Under the pieces are notes generated by a model. That model had not been told where the DNA came from, made no database searches, and saw only the letters and a list, made by a program, of their open reading frames with translations. A DNA stretch of 41,088 nt from an uncultured Bacilli bacterium (GTDB lineage: Bacteria > Bacillota_I > Bacilli_A > RF39 > UBA660): contig CANRDD010000004.1 of NCBI GenBank assembly GCA_947629305.1, positions 1-41,088 of the forward strand, written 5' to 3'. This document shows, one piece after another, positions 7,846 to 16,749 of this stretch (position 1 is the first letter of the stretch; the number at the start of each line of letters is the position of its first letter). The position numbers and the translations under genes are program-made.

Positions 7846-9074
7846 ATACGCCTTTCATAAATAGATCCAATATCTAATAATTCATCTATTTTAACTAATA
7901 AATAATTACTAGTACGACCTATACTATAACCATTTTCATTTGTTTCAATTAAAACATCCATCTTTTGTCCCTTAAATTTATGATAATATTCTTCTTCTAA
8001 TTCTTTTGATAAAGCCATAAGTTTTTTAACTCTTTCTTTTTTTACTTCTTCCTTTACTTGCTCAGGCATTTTACTTGCCGTGGTATTTTCCCTTTTCGAA
8101 TAAGGAAAAACATGGATCTTGGCAAATTGACATTCTTTAGCATAAGCAAGAGTTTGCGCAAAGTCTTCATCTGTTTCATAAGGATGCCCAACGATAATGT
8201 CCGTGGATAAAGCAATATTAGGTCTTATTTTTCTTAGCAAAGCAATTTGCTTCGTAAAATAAGCTAAATCATATTTTCTATTCATCTTTTGTAAAATTTT
8301 ATCTGTTCCACTTTGTAAAGGAATATGTAAGTGATCACATAACTTTGGCGTTGTTTTTAAGGTTTCCATAAATTTTTCATTTAACTCCGTGATTTCAATA
8401 CTAGATAATCTAATTCTTTTGATCTCGGGAATTAAAGCTAAAGCTTTAATTAAATCACTTAAATCATGCCCATTATTTTCATAATGCCCTGTGTGAATAC
8501 CCGTTAAAACTATTTCTTGATGACCATTTAAAGCCAAAGTTTTAGCTTCTTCTAAGATTTCATAAAAGTCTTTACATCGTACTTTCCCTCTTACAAAAGG
8601 AATAATACAATAAGAACAGAAGTTATCACAACCATCTTCAATTTTAATAAATGCCCTTACATGATTAAAATCTTTAATTTGCATATTTTCAAATTCTATA
8701 TCTCTATTATTATTAAAATTAACAATATTTTCTTTATTACTTAAATATTCTTCTATTAATAAAGCAATTTTACTTTTATCTTTATTTCCTAGTAAAATAT
8801 TAATACCTAATGTTTGATATAGTTCTTGTTTATTTTGACTACTACATCCAGTTACAACTAATACTCTATCAGGATAATTTCTTTTTATTCTTCTTATTTC
8901 TTTTAAACACTTATTATCCGCGGTATTAGTTACTGTACAAGTATTAACAATAATAATATCGGCTTCATCTAAATTTTGTACATACGAAAAATTATGATGA
9001 AGCATTTTTTCCTTCATCATATTTGATTCATACTGATTAACTTTACAACCAAAAGTAATAATATTAAACTTCAT
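7842..9074 (-). CDS. mtaB: tRNA (N6-L-threonylcarbamoyladenosine(37)-C2)-methylthiotransferase MtaB
   Basis: This radical-SAM enzyme converts t6A37 to ms2t6A37 in tRNAs reading ANN codons. Cluster-binding cysteines of the N-terminal MTTase domain are C10 (FGCKVNQYES), C46 (NTCTVTN) and C77 (TGCSSQ). The radical-SAM CxxxCxxC is at 149-156 (GCDNFCSYC). A short TRAM-like domain forms the C-terminus. The FGCKVNQYE signature separates MtaB from MiaB and RimO. Length 410 is slightly short of B. subtilis MtaB. It overlaps recD2 by four bases and follows the membrane-protein gene by eight. Confidence 0.94.
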   Translation of the reverse strand: MKFNIITFGCKVNQYESNMMKEKMLHHNFSYVQNLDEADIIIVNTCTVTNTADNKCLKEIRRIKRNYPDRVLVVTGCSSQNKQELYQTLGINILLGNKDKSKIALLIEEYLSNKENIVNFNNNRDIEFENMQIKDFNHVRAFIKIEDGCDNFCSYCIIPFVRGKVRCKDFYEILEEAKTLALNGHQEIVLTGIHTGHYENNGHDLSDLIKALALIPEIKRIRLSSIEITELNEKFMETLKTTPKLCDHLHIPLQSGTDKILQKMNRKYDLAYFTKQIALLRKIRPNIALSTDIIVGHPYETDEDFAQTLAYAKECQFAKIHVFPYSKRENTTASKMPEQVKEEVKKERVKKLMALSKELEEEYYHKFKGQKMDVLIETNENGYSIGRTSNYLLVKIDELLDIGSIYERRI

Positions 9075-9082
9075 TTTAACCT

Positions 9083-9574
9083 CTACCCCAAATTTTTTTG
9101 TAATTGTTTTAATGCTTTTAAAAAAGCTTCTTCTTCTTGATAAGATATAACCCTAACTTCAATTTTTGGTATCTTTTCTTCTTTAACCGAAACTAAATTA
9201 TCTAAATTAACTTTCTTAACTGATAAATCATCTAACATTTCTTCTTTTTCATAATTTAATTTATAATTATTTGTTTTCTTAAGTAATTCATCATAACTAA
9301 TAATAGCTTTATTTTCTTGATCCTTTTCATAATCTGTGAAGTTAATGGTTGGACTTTGTTCTTCTTCAATTCCTTTAGATATTTCTTTAATTATTTTCAT
9401 TTCGCTCGTCTCTTCTAATTCCTCATCATTTTTCTTTGGTTCTTCTTTATTTATTTTAATAAAATAAATTAAGGTCACCACTAATACCATTAATATAACA
9501 ATAGCAAAGAAAAATATTAAATCAACAAATGTTAATGTCTGTAAAAAACTCCATATATCTTTAAATAATTTCAT
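9083..9574 (-). CDS. Single-pass membrane protein with acidic cytoplasmic tail
   Basis: About 163 residues from the ATG at 9574. One strong membrane helix at about residues 16-40 is followed by a Glu/Lys-rich tail, predicted cytoplasmic, ending in a helical segment (EEEAFLKALKQLQKNLG). The family is not recognised. ATG 9574 is chosen over an upstream TTG because GGTGG lies about seven bases before it. It is the first gene of an operon with mtaB, recD2 and the YtxH-like gene, driven by a near-perfect promoter with an ~80-base structured leader. Confidence 0.6.
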   Translation of the reverse strand: MKLFKDIWSFLQTLTFVDLIFFFAIVILMVLVVTLIYFIKINKEEPKKNDEELEETSEMKIIKEISKGIEEEQSPTINFTDYEKDQENKAIISYDELLKKTNNYKLNYEKEEMLDDLSVKKVNLDNLVSVKEEKIPKIEVRVISYQEEEAFLKALKQLQKNLG

Positions 9575-9597
9575 TTTATACCACCACAATAATATTT

Positions 9598-9668
9598 TAG
9601 CACTTTATTTCTTGGACTTTAAGACCTAAAGTGGAACTTTACATTTTTAAATGTAAAATAATGTTTTT
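9598..9668 (-). promoter_or_regulatory. Structured 5' leader of the mtaB-recD2 operon
   Basis: Between the promoter at 9669 and the ATG at 9574 the minus-strand leader holds a hairpin TTTACATTT/AAATGTAAA (a 9-bp stem). It also contains three related strings, CACTTTA, TTAAAGT and TAAAGTG. ACTTTA can pair with the near TAAAGT or, as CACTTTA, with the distal TAAAGTG, giving two exclusive folds. A second extended -10 (TGCTAAAAT) lies near 9600. No known riboswitch class was recognised. Confidence 0.35.
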
Positions 9669-9697
9669 ATTATAGCATCAATATTTTTGTTTGTCAA
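9669..9697 (-). promoter_or_regulatory. Consensus sigma-A promoter of the mtaB-recD2 operon
   Basis: On the minus strand TTGACA (9692-9697) and TATAAT (9669-9674) are 17 bases apart and the -10 is extended by TGC. This is a full consensus promoter, driving the membrane-protein/mtaB/recD2/YtxH-like operon. Confidence 0.85.
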
Positions 9698-9730
9698 AAA
9701 TCTCATTTCTAAATTTTCCTTTTAAAACAA

Positions 9731-9767
9731 TAAAAAAATCTGATTTCAACAATAGTTGATATCAGAT
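9731..9767 (-). terminator. Strong intrinsic terminator upstream of the mtaB-recD2 operon promoter
   Basis: ATCTGAT/ATCAGAT plus the inner pair TCAAC/GTTGA form a 12-bp stem with a single T-T mismatch and an AATA loop. On the minus strand it is followed by seven T residues. It can end both the surface-protein transcript and the candidate small RNA that starts near 9842. Confidence 0.85.
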
Positions 9768-9842
9768 GCAACCCATAAGGGAATGCATTTGATTTCCACA
9801 TTCAAATGTATCCTTTTTTATTTTATGCAAATTTCCTTGACA
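9731..9842 (-). ncRNA. Candidate small RNA, possibly encoding a 19-residue peptide
   Basis: This stretch has its own promoter (9848-9876) and ends at a strong terminator, giving a transcript of roughly 110 bases. Inside is a second stem, GGATACATTTGA against TCAAATGCATTCC (about 9779-9816, one bulge and one G-U pair). A short frame also fits: TTG at 9805 with AAGGA five bases upstream, ending at TGA (9746-9748), would give MNVEIKCIPLWVASDINYC. Whether it acts as RNA, peptide mRNA or both is unknown. No Rfam family was recognised. Confidence 0.4.
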
Positions 9843-9847
9843 TATTC

Positions 9848-9876
9848 ATCATAACATAAAAATGTGCTTTTGACAA
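9848..9876 (-). promoter_or_regulatory. Promoter of the candidate small RNA
   Basis: On the minus strand TTGTCA (9871-9876) and TATGAT (9848-9853) are 17 bases apart, with an extended TG (TGTTATGAT). It lies between the stop of the surface protein and the terminator, with no annotated gene downstream before that terminator. Confidence 0.5.
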
Positions 9877-9890
9877 TAATCTTGTGCCAT

Positions 9891-9916
9891 CTTTTATAAA
9901 ACTCTTTTATAAAACG
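9891..9916. repeat. Tandem duplication of a 13-bp unit at a gene end
   Basis: The 13-bp string TCTTTTATAAAAC occurs twice without a gap. The second copy contains the stop codon of the surface-protein gene ending at 9907. Each unit is itself palindromic in its core (TTTTATAAAA). Confidence 0.7.
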
Positions 9917-11109
9917 ACATATGGATCATTTAATGTTCCTGTGCCATTTACTTTTAAATTTTCACTTAAATTAATAACAGGTCTGGCACTTCTTAATAGA
10001 TTACCAGCAATATCATTAATAATTGAACCATCGGTACTTACCATGAAAGGATAAAATAAATTAACATATTTAGCACCTGTCATTGTAAAATAAGGTGTTT
10101 TTATATTTTCATTATATAAATAATAATTTTCATTTTTATCTTTAGAACCACCAGCTAACATGACTTCATCCGCGGTAAGTAAACCAATTTTCGCACTTAT
10201 TTCTTCACCAAGACAAACAAAGGATGGATTAAAATCAGTTGTAATACGGTTATAAGCACTAAATACATTATTATTAATCGTAATATCATTACAAAATTTA
10301 CTACTAGCAATATAATCAGAATAATTAGTTAAATTTAAATCATACCAATTTTCTAAATTATCTTTAATTAAAGATTCATCATAAGCTATATTATCTTCAT
10401 CATACATCGTTAAAACATCAATAACATTATCTAAAACTAATTTAACAGAGCCATCCCCATTAATTTTGACAATTCGCCATGTTAGCCCTGCAAAAGAAAC
10501 ATAATTATTAACAACATTTCCCCGAAAGTAATAAGCTGTTCCTAAATCATCTAAATCAGTAATTAGTCCTTCATCAACCGTGGCTGCTTCGCCAATTTTT
10601 GTTAAAGATTCATCATATATTTCATTTTGGGCAAGAATTAAATCTTTAAATGACATAGCTTCATTTTGAATAGAAGCCACGATTACTTTTCCAGAATAAT
10701 TCTTTTCTTCCCCACTTTTAAAATTTAATGTATAATTTTGGGTTGTTCCCGCATCTATAGCAATAGAATTAGATATTATATCTGATTTTAAATCATTACT
10801 TATATTTAAATTACCATCACTATTTTTAAGTTCATATGTAACATTATCATTTGGTCCTTTTATATCCGATAATTGGATATAATAATAAACTTTATCAGCA
10901 CTATTATTAGTCACGGAAAAACATAGTTCTCCATCATTTTTTAAATTAAATTCATTTCCTGTTAAATAATTAATTGTTATATTTCCATCAACAACAATAA
11001 TAGCTTCATCACTATGTTTTTCATAAAATAAATAACCAACACCTAAACTAAGACATATACAAATTAAAAAGCCAATTATCGTTAACATTGATTTAAACTT
11101 TCTTTTCAT
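9907..11109 (-). CDS. Membrane-anchored surface protein with a DUF6273-like C-terminal domain
   Basis: About 400 residues from ATG 11109. It has a basic start (MKRKFKS), one membrane helix at about residues 8-30, then a large extracytoplasmic region. An early beta domain resembles a TasA/Ig-like fold. The C-terminal half carries motifs shared with other surface proteins of this genome: YYFRGNVVNNYVSFAGLTWRIV, a LLTADEVMLAGGS segment, and the end RSARPVINLSENLKVNGTGTLNDPY. It has no LPXTG. ATG 11109 is chosen over an upstream TTG because that TTG is the -35 box of the promoter. It is related in its C-terminal part to the proteins ending at 21430 and 40732 but lacks their GC-rich variable segment. 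Function unknown; surface exposure inferred. Confidence 0.7.
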   Translation of the reverse strand: MKRKFKSMLTIIGFLICICLSLGVGYLFYEKHSDEAIIVVDGNITINYLTGNEFNLKNDGELCFSVTNNSADKVYYYIQLSDIKGPNDNVTYELKNSDGNLNISNDLKSDIISNSIAIDAGTTQNYTLNFKSGEEKNYSGKVIVASIQNEAMSFKDLILAQNEIYDESLTKIGEAATVDEGLITDLDDLGTAYYFRGNVVNNYVSFAGLTWRIVKINGDGSVKLVLDNVIDVLTMYDEDNIAYDESLIKDNLENWYDLNLTNYSDYIASSKFCNDITINNNVFSAYNRITTDFNPSFVCLGEEISAKIGLLTADEVMLAGGSKDKNENYYLYNENIKTPYFTMTGAKYVNLFYPFMVSTDGSIINDIAGNLLRSARPVINLSENLKVNGTGTLNDPYVVL

Positions 11110-11133
11110 ATAACCATATCCTAACTTATTTAA

Positions 11134-11163
11134 ATTATACTTTATATTAAAAGATAATGTCAA
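11134..11163 (-). promoter_or_regulatory. Promoter of the surface-protein gene
   Basis: TTGACA (11158-11163) and TATAAT (11134-11139) on the minus strand are both perfect matches, 18 bases apart, about 25 bases before ATG 11109. It fixes the start codon of the gene downstream. Confidence 0.8.
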
Positions 11164-11191
11164 CTAAATTAGCCTATTTTCCTTAAAAATC

Positions 11192-11842
11192 TTAATTCAT
11201 AATTTCTTTTTTCGTTATAATAAATATTTTCTTTTTTTTATAAAAAGCATAAAAAACATCATCTTTAGTTAAATTATGTCTAGATAATTCATTTATTAAC
11301 CATGTTTCATTTTTCTTAATATATTTTAAAGCTTTCTTTTGAATAGATCCATCTAATATTAAAGGCATAGGATAACTACTTTTTATTTTAAAGGGATTAT
11401 ATTTAAAAATAGATAATTTACCATTAGGTTCTAAAAAAGCATATTCAACATCTTCAATATCTTTAATTTCTTTTTGTCTTAAACTAATTAATAAATCATC
11501 TAAAGTATATCTTTGTTTAACCATTTCTTTATAATTAATTTTTCCATTACAAATAATTAATGATGGTTTACCATCAAAAATAGTTCTAAATCTTCTTGAT
11601 TTAATAGCAATAAAACCAAAGACTATTTCTAAAACAACTAGTAAAGCTATTGGTATAATGGTTAAATAAATAGGATCTTTAATATTTTCAATAGAAATAG
11701 CCACAAGTTCCGCAATTAAAATGGAAACAATTAAATCAATAACACCAAGTTGCCCTATTTCTCTTTTGCCCATGAGACGATAAGCTATTGTTACAAAAAA
11801 ATAAAAGAAAATAGTTCTAATAATCGCGGTAAATAATTCCAT
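11192..11842 (-). CDS. YetF/DUF421 family membrane protein
   Basis: About 216 residues from ATG 11842. Three N-terminal membrane helices are followed by a cytoplasmic domain typical of the family. The signature YRLMGKREIGQLGVIDLIV is at about residues 17-35, and the downstream KPSLIICNGKI and YTLDDLLISLRQKEIKDIEDVEYAFLEPNG segments match the DUF421 tandem domain. YetF-type proteins are linked to spore and membrane functions in Bacillus, with no defined biochemical activity. The ATG has GGTGAT eight bases upstream, so it is preferred to the upstream start at 11878. It is divergent from the TIGR04086 gene. Confidence 0.85.
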   Translation of the reverse strand: MELFTAIIRTIFFYFFVTIAYRLMGKREIGQLGVIDLIVSILIAELVAISIENIKDPIYLTIIPIALLVVLEIVFGFIAIKSRRFRTIFDGKPSLIICNGKINYKEMVKQRYTLDDLLISLRQKEIKDIEDVEYAFLEPNGKLSIFKYNPFKIKSSYPMPLILDGSIQKKALKYIKKNETWLINELSRHNLTKDDVFYAFYKKKKIFIITKKEIMN

Positions 11843-11920
11843 TTTAAATATCACCAATATTATTATGAACATAAACATATCTTTTTAAACATTATCATAA
11901 TATTTAATAGGTGATTTATT

Positions 11921-12260
11921 TTGAAATATTTAAAATATTTAGGTTTTTATACTTTATTATTAATATTAATGATATTTATATGTAGTTTTTTAAATTTATT
12001 AGGTCTTAATTCAACAATTACAAATCTATTCTTATTTATTTATAATCTTATTTTATTTTTAATATTTGGTTTTAAAAATGGTTCTAAAAGTAAAGAAAAA
12101 GGCTATTTAGCTGGATTAAAAATAGCCCTTTTATTTCTCATTATTTTATTATTAACAAATATATTTATTAGTCATAATATCTTTCATATAACTACTATTA
12201 TATATTATGTTATTTTATTATTAACAGGTACTTTTGGAGGAATGTTAGGTATTAGCAAAG

Positions 12261-12277
<17 letters not shown>
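11921..12277 (+). CDS. TIGR04086 (DUF3792) family membrane protein
   Basis: The 118-residue protein has four predicted membrane helices and the family motif KNGSKSKEKGYLAGLKIA at about residues 51-68, followed by a final helix with TGTFGGMLGI. Members are common in spore-forming Firmicutes and have no known function. The start is TTG at 11921 with AGGTGA five to six bases upstream; no ATG fits. It converges with the small membrane protein on the other strand, and their 3' ends overlap by 17 bases. Confidence 0.8.
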
Positions 12278-13689
<1,412 letters not shown>

Positions 13690-13699
13690 TCACAATTTA

Positions 13700-13727
13700 A
13701 TTATAACAAAAAAAAGAACAATTGTAA
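13700..13727 (-). promoter_or_regulatory. Promoter of tgt
   Basis: On the minus strand TTACAA (13722-13727) and TATAAT (13700-13705) are 16 bases apart, with an extended TG (TGTTATAAT). The -35 lies within the loop side of the upstream terminator hairpin, so promoter and terminator overlap. Confidence 0.6.
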
Positions 13728-13737
13728 CTAATTGCTC
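13708..13737 (-). terminator. Intrinsic terminator just upstream of tgt
   Basis: GAGCAATT and AATTGTTC pair with one G-U wobble around a six-base loop; eight T residues follow on the minus strand. It would insulate tgt from upstream transcription. Confidence 0.7.
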
Positions 13738-13757
13738 ATAAAAAATTATTTTTTTAT

Positions 13758-13804
13758 TAAATAAAAGAATACTATTTATTCTTTCAAACGGTTAAATAGT
13801 ATTC
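13758..13804 (-). terminator. Hairpin with T-rich tail, 12-bp perfect stem
   Basis: Perfect inverted repeat of 12 bp, 14-base loop, tail TTTTATTT on the minus strand. It is the probable end of either the candidate small RNA or the transcript from the gene at 14011-14640. Confidence 0.6.
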
Positions 13805-13838
13805 ACAAATCTAATCTATCTAATTAATAGACATTCTT
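13764..13838 (-). ncRNA. Second candidate small RNA
   Basis: An extended -10 box (TGCTAAAAT, 13839-13847) lies about 70 bases before a perfect 12-bp stem, GAATACTATTTA/TAAATAGTATTC (13767-13778 and 13793-13804), with TTTTATTT after it on the minus strand. The implied transcript is about 70-75 bases. No sensible reading frame is inside, and the -35 is poor. It may instead be a free-standing terminator for the gene ending at 14011. Confidence 0.3.
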
Positions 13839-13847
13839 ATTTTAGCA
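13839..13847 (-). promoter_or_regulatory. Extended -10 element
   Basis: TGCTAAAAT on the minus strand, identical to the element at 4213-4221. No convincing -35 match 17 bases upstream. Confidence 0.35.
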
Positions 13848-14010
13848 TATTCCCTTTTAATTAGATAAATATAAATTTTAAAATTGTTATAAAGAAGGAA
13901 TTATTTTATATAAATAACTATTACGAATTTAATTATAATAAATTTTTTTTAATATTTTATTTTTTTATAAAACGGAGGCTAATTTCAATTACTTTTTTTT
14001 AATAATTAAT

Positions 14011-14640
14011 TTATTTTTTTCTTACTCTTTTTAAAGAATTAGCTGGCTCTAGTTCTAAACATGCCATATTTTCTTCTAGCATTTGTCTATATACTTCATC
14101 TTTATTAGCTTCTTTACTATAAGCTAATTTAACATCCGGAACATATTCCTTTAAATTAGCCATAGTTCTTTCTTCTGTTTCTTTTAAACAATATAAATAA
14201 CTTAAAGTTTGACTATATTTATTAATATCTTTAATACTTTTAGTTTGACTATATTGTTTTAAAATACTATTTACTAGCACAAGTGGTAAAGAAAAACAAG
14301 TAAAACATAAACCTAATAATAAACATTGCATAAAGACTTGTTCAGGATAAAAATTAAATATAGACATTAATAATGTTTCACAAGCTTTTAATTCTGAGTT
14401 TAAAAGCATTAATCTGAATAATATCCCAATGCTAAAAGAAATACCTAAAGTTCCTATTAATTCCCAAATATTCTTTCGTGACTCTTCTTTTGTCTTTTGA
14501 CTACTTCTTAATTTAATTTGCGTATTCTTTATTTCTTTATTAATAACCCTTAAGAAATGATGATGTTTAAGTAATTCTTTTGTTTGTCTACTAAGTTCTT
14601 TTTCTTTACTAGAGATAACTTTTCTTTTTTTCTCATTCAT
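14011..14640 (-). CDS. Two-helix membrane protein with flanking coiled coils
   Basis: About 209 residues from ATG 14640. A charged N-terminal helical region (residues 1-60) precedes two membrane helices (about 65-85 and 103-128), then a second helical, charged C-terminal part. The family is not recognised. The layout (coiled coil, two helices, coiled coil, about 210 residues) matches the protein at 25816-26469, though sequence similarity is not obvious. ATG 14640 is preferred to the TTG at 14664 because GGGGGAA lies about seven bases upstream. Confidence 0.55.
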   Translation of the reverse strand: MNEKKRKVISSKEKELSRQTKELLKHHHFLRVINKEIKNTQIKLRSSQKTKEESRKNIWELIGTLGISFSIGILFRLMLLNSELKACETLLMSIFNFYPEQVFMQCLLLGLCFTCFSLPLVLVNSILKQYSQTKSIKDINKYSQTLSYLYCLKETEERTMANLKEYVPDVKLAYSKEANKDEVYRQMLEENMACLELEPANSLKRVRKK

Positions 14641-14710
14641 AAAAAATTCCCCCTTTACTAACAACTTTACCTATCTTAACATAACTTTACATAAAATGCA
14701 AGTGTTAATT

Positions 14711-14739
14711 TTGACATAATTTTTCTTTCTTCATATACT
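14711..14739 (+). promoter_or_regulatory. Sigma-A promoter of the + strand membrane-protein gene
   Basis: TTGACA (14711-14716) and TATACT (14734-14739) are separated by exactly 17 bases, about 20 bases before the ATG at 14759. Confidence 0.8.
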
Positions 14740-14758
14740 TAATATAAAGGTGATATCA

Positions 14759-15136
14759 ATGCAAGATTCTACTATTATTCTTTCTTTAACTTGGATTATA
14801 GCTTTTTTTAGTTTTTATAAATATTATAAAATTCAAAAGAAAATTAATTATATGGAAGAAAATAAAGCTACTTGTACAGATTTTATTATTAAAAATACAT
14901 ATAAAAGAAAATATTATATTTATTATTATAAAGTAGATCATAAAGATATTATAATTGAAGATAAAATGCTTATTCCTTATATGAAAAAAAGAATTAAGAT
15001 TGGCACTTCTTATAAAATATATCTTAATTCTCATAATGATCATGATTATGTTAGTCCTATTGAACTAATTACTTATAAATTATATTTATTTTTAAGTATT
15101 TGTTTAATTATAATACCTTTAATTATTTTATATTAA
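14759..15136 (+). CDS. Small two-helix membrane protein, DUF3592-like layout
   Basis: About 125 residues from ATG 14759. One membrane helix at each end (about 6-23 and 106-125) encloses a small, presumably extracytoplasmic or cytosolic, beta-rich domain with many Tyr and Lys residues (KRKYYIYYYKVDHKDIII). The layout recalls DUF3592 proteins, but no family motif is certain. AAAGGTGA is five bases before the ATG, so the upstream GTG (14750), which is part of that site, is not the start. It ends two bases from the queA stop on the opposite strand. Confidence 0.55.
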   Translation: MQDSTIILSLTWIIAFFSFYKYYKIQKKINYMEENKATCTDFIIKNTYKRKYYIYYYKVDHKDIIIEDKMLIPYMKKRIKIGTSYKIYLNSHNDHDYVSPIELITYKLYLFLSICLIIIPLIILY

Positions 15137-15137
15137 T

Positions 15138-16163
15138 TTATTTAATAAACATCGCATCGCCAAAAGAAAAGAAACGATAATTATGCTTAATAGCATAATT
15201 ATAAGCATTTAAAATATGATCTTTACCCGCTAAGGCGGAAACTAACATTAAAAGAGTACTTTTAGGTAAATGAAAATTAGTTATTAATCCATCAATAGCT
15301 TCATATTTATAACCAGGATAAATAAAAATATCGGTATAACCTTGGCATGGTTTAAATTCTCCATATTTTTTAATGACTGTTTCTAAAACTCTAGTTGATG
15401 TTGTCCCAACGGCATAAATCTTTCTGCCTTCTTTTTTGGCTTTATTTAATTTTATTGCTTCTTCTTCCTTTAAAATATAATATTCACTATGCATTTTATG
15501 TTTGGTAATATCAGTCTCTTCCACCGGTCTAAAGGTGCCAAGACCAACATGCAACGTAACATAAATTATTTCAATCCCCATATTTTTTAATTCATCTAAT
15601 AGTTCTAAAGTAAAATGAAGTCCTGCGGTTGGAGCAGCAGCTGATCCTAATTCTTTAGCATAAACTGTTTGATAACGGGAGTTATCAGATAGTTTGGCAT
15701 GGATGTAAGGAGGAAGAGGCATTGTTCCTAATTTTTCTAATATTTCCATAAAAATACCATCATATATAAATTCTATTAAAACTAAACCTTCTTCTTTTTT
15801 TTCTAATACTTTAGCTTTTAAAAGACCATCACCAAAAGAAATAATTGTTCCTTCATGTAATCTTTTAAAAGGTTTAGATAAAGCTTCCCAAATATTATTT
15901 TCTTTATTTTCTAAAAGTAATAATTCTATTACTGCTTTTGTATCCTCTTTTTCTCCGATTATCCTAGCTGGATAAACTTTTGTATCATTTAAAACTAAAC
16001 AATCACCTTTTTTTAAATAACTTTTAATATTTTTAAAAATATTTTCTTCAATATCGCCTGTTTCCTTATCTAAAACAAGTAATTTTGAATCACTTCGATT
16101 TAAAAGAGGTGTTTGGGCTATTAATTCTTTTGGTAATTCATAATTATATTCTTCAATATTCAT
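15138..16163 (-). CDS. queA: S-adenosylmethionine:tRNA ribosyltransferase-isomerase QueA
   Basis: QueA adds the ribosyl moiety of S-adenosylmethionine to preQ1 in tRNA, giving epoxyqueuosine. Family motifs include [13 protein letters not shown] near the N-terminus, [25 protein letters not shown], the AGLHFT segment at about 180, [10 protein letters not shown] at about 205-214, and [22 protein letters not shown] near the end. Length 341 is normal. It is the last gene of the ruvB-folD-glyA-kinase-queA run and follows the kinase gene by three bases. Confidence 0.95.
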   Translation of the reverse strand: MNIEEYNYELPKELIAQTPLLNRSDSKLLVLDKETGDIEENIFKNIKSYLKKGDCLVLNDTKVYPARIIGEKEDTKAVIELLLLENKENNIWEALSKPFKRLHEGTIISFGDGLLKAKVLEKKEEGLVLIEFIYDGIFMEILEKLGTMPLPPYIHAKLSDNSRYQTVYAKELGSAAAPTAGLHFTLELLDELKNMGIEIIYVTLHVGLGTFRPVEETDITKHKMHSEYYILKEEEAIKLNKAKKEGRKIYAVGTTSTRVLETVIKKYGEFKPCQGYTDIFIYPGYKYEAIDGLITNFHLPKSTLLMLVSALAGKDHILNAYNYAIKHNYRFFSFGDAMFIK

Positions 16164-16166
16164 ATC

Positions 16167-16739
16167 TTACCTCTTTAATTTTAAAATTTGATTTACTTTT
16201 TCATATGCTAAAGAAAAATCATCCATGGCAATATTATATATATTAATAAATTGGCCATATTGTTCTTCTAAAGCCATGCCTATAACATAATAAGCAAATT
16301 GTTGATCAGTTGAATTTTTTAAACTAAAACTTTGATAATTATGATGATCTCTTTTTAATCTTTCTTCATATAAAGCTTCATTTTGTAAATATAAATTAAA
16401 ATAATAAATATCATAATTAAGTTTCACAAATCTTTTCAAAAGTTCTTCATAGATATCATAAAAAGAATATTCTTTATATCCTAAATTAGCATACACTTCT
16501 TCTGTAAAAAAGGTGCGATCAAATATTAAATCCATAGGAATATTTTGCATTTGCTCTAAATAAGTAAGCAAGGCATCATACATTTGGCTACTTAAGTTTT
16601 TGCCTGTTATACTTTTATCCTTTTGGCCTGATAAACGATATAAATTAGAACCAGGTAAATTTTCTCTTAAATAATTAGCTAAAGTGGATTTACCTGTCCC
16701 TTGGGGGCCTTCAATTACAATTAATTTTGCTTTTTCCAT
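16167..16739 (-). CDS. P-loop nucleoside/nucleotide kinase (thymidylate-kinase-like)
   Basis: The 190-residue protein has a clear Walker A, EGPQGTGKST, at about residues 10-19. A DR motif (FDRTFFTEEVYA, about 69-80) is typical of deoxynucleoside and thymidylate kinases, and a lid-like basic stretch (ERLKRDHHNY) sits at about 131-140. The size and motif spacing fit the dNK/TMK family, but the dTMP-specific DRY pattern is not exact. Substrate is therefore uncertain. It sits between glyA and queA; placement next to glyA and folD fits a one-carbon/nucleotide context. Confidence 0.65.
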   Translation of the reverse strand: MEKAKLIVIEGPQGTGKSTLANYLRENLPGSNLYRLSGQKDKSITGKNLSSQMYDALLTYLEQMQNIPMDLIFDRTFFTEEVYANLGYKEYSFYDIYEELLKRFVKLNYDIYYFNLYLQNEALYEERLKRDHHNYQSFSLKNSTDQQFAYYVIGMALEEQYGQFINIYNIAMDDFSLAYEKVNQILKLKR

Positions 16740-16749
16740 ATACTACTCC

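Noticed and set aside
9907-11109. A GC-rich variable cassette in the third surface protein
   Set aside because: Its C-terminal domain is related, but base composition is even and no second copy is available to show a variable border.
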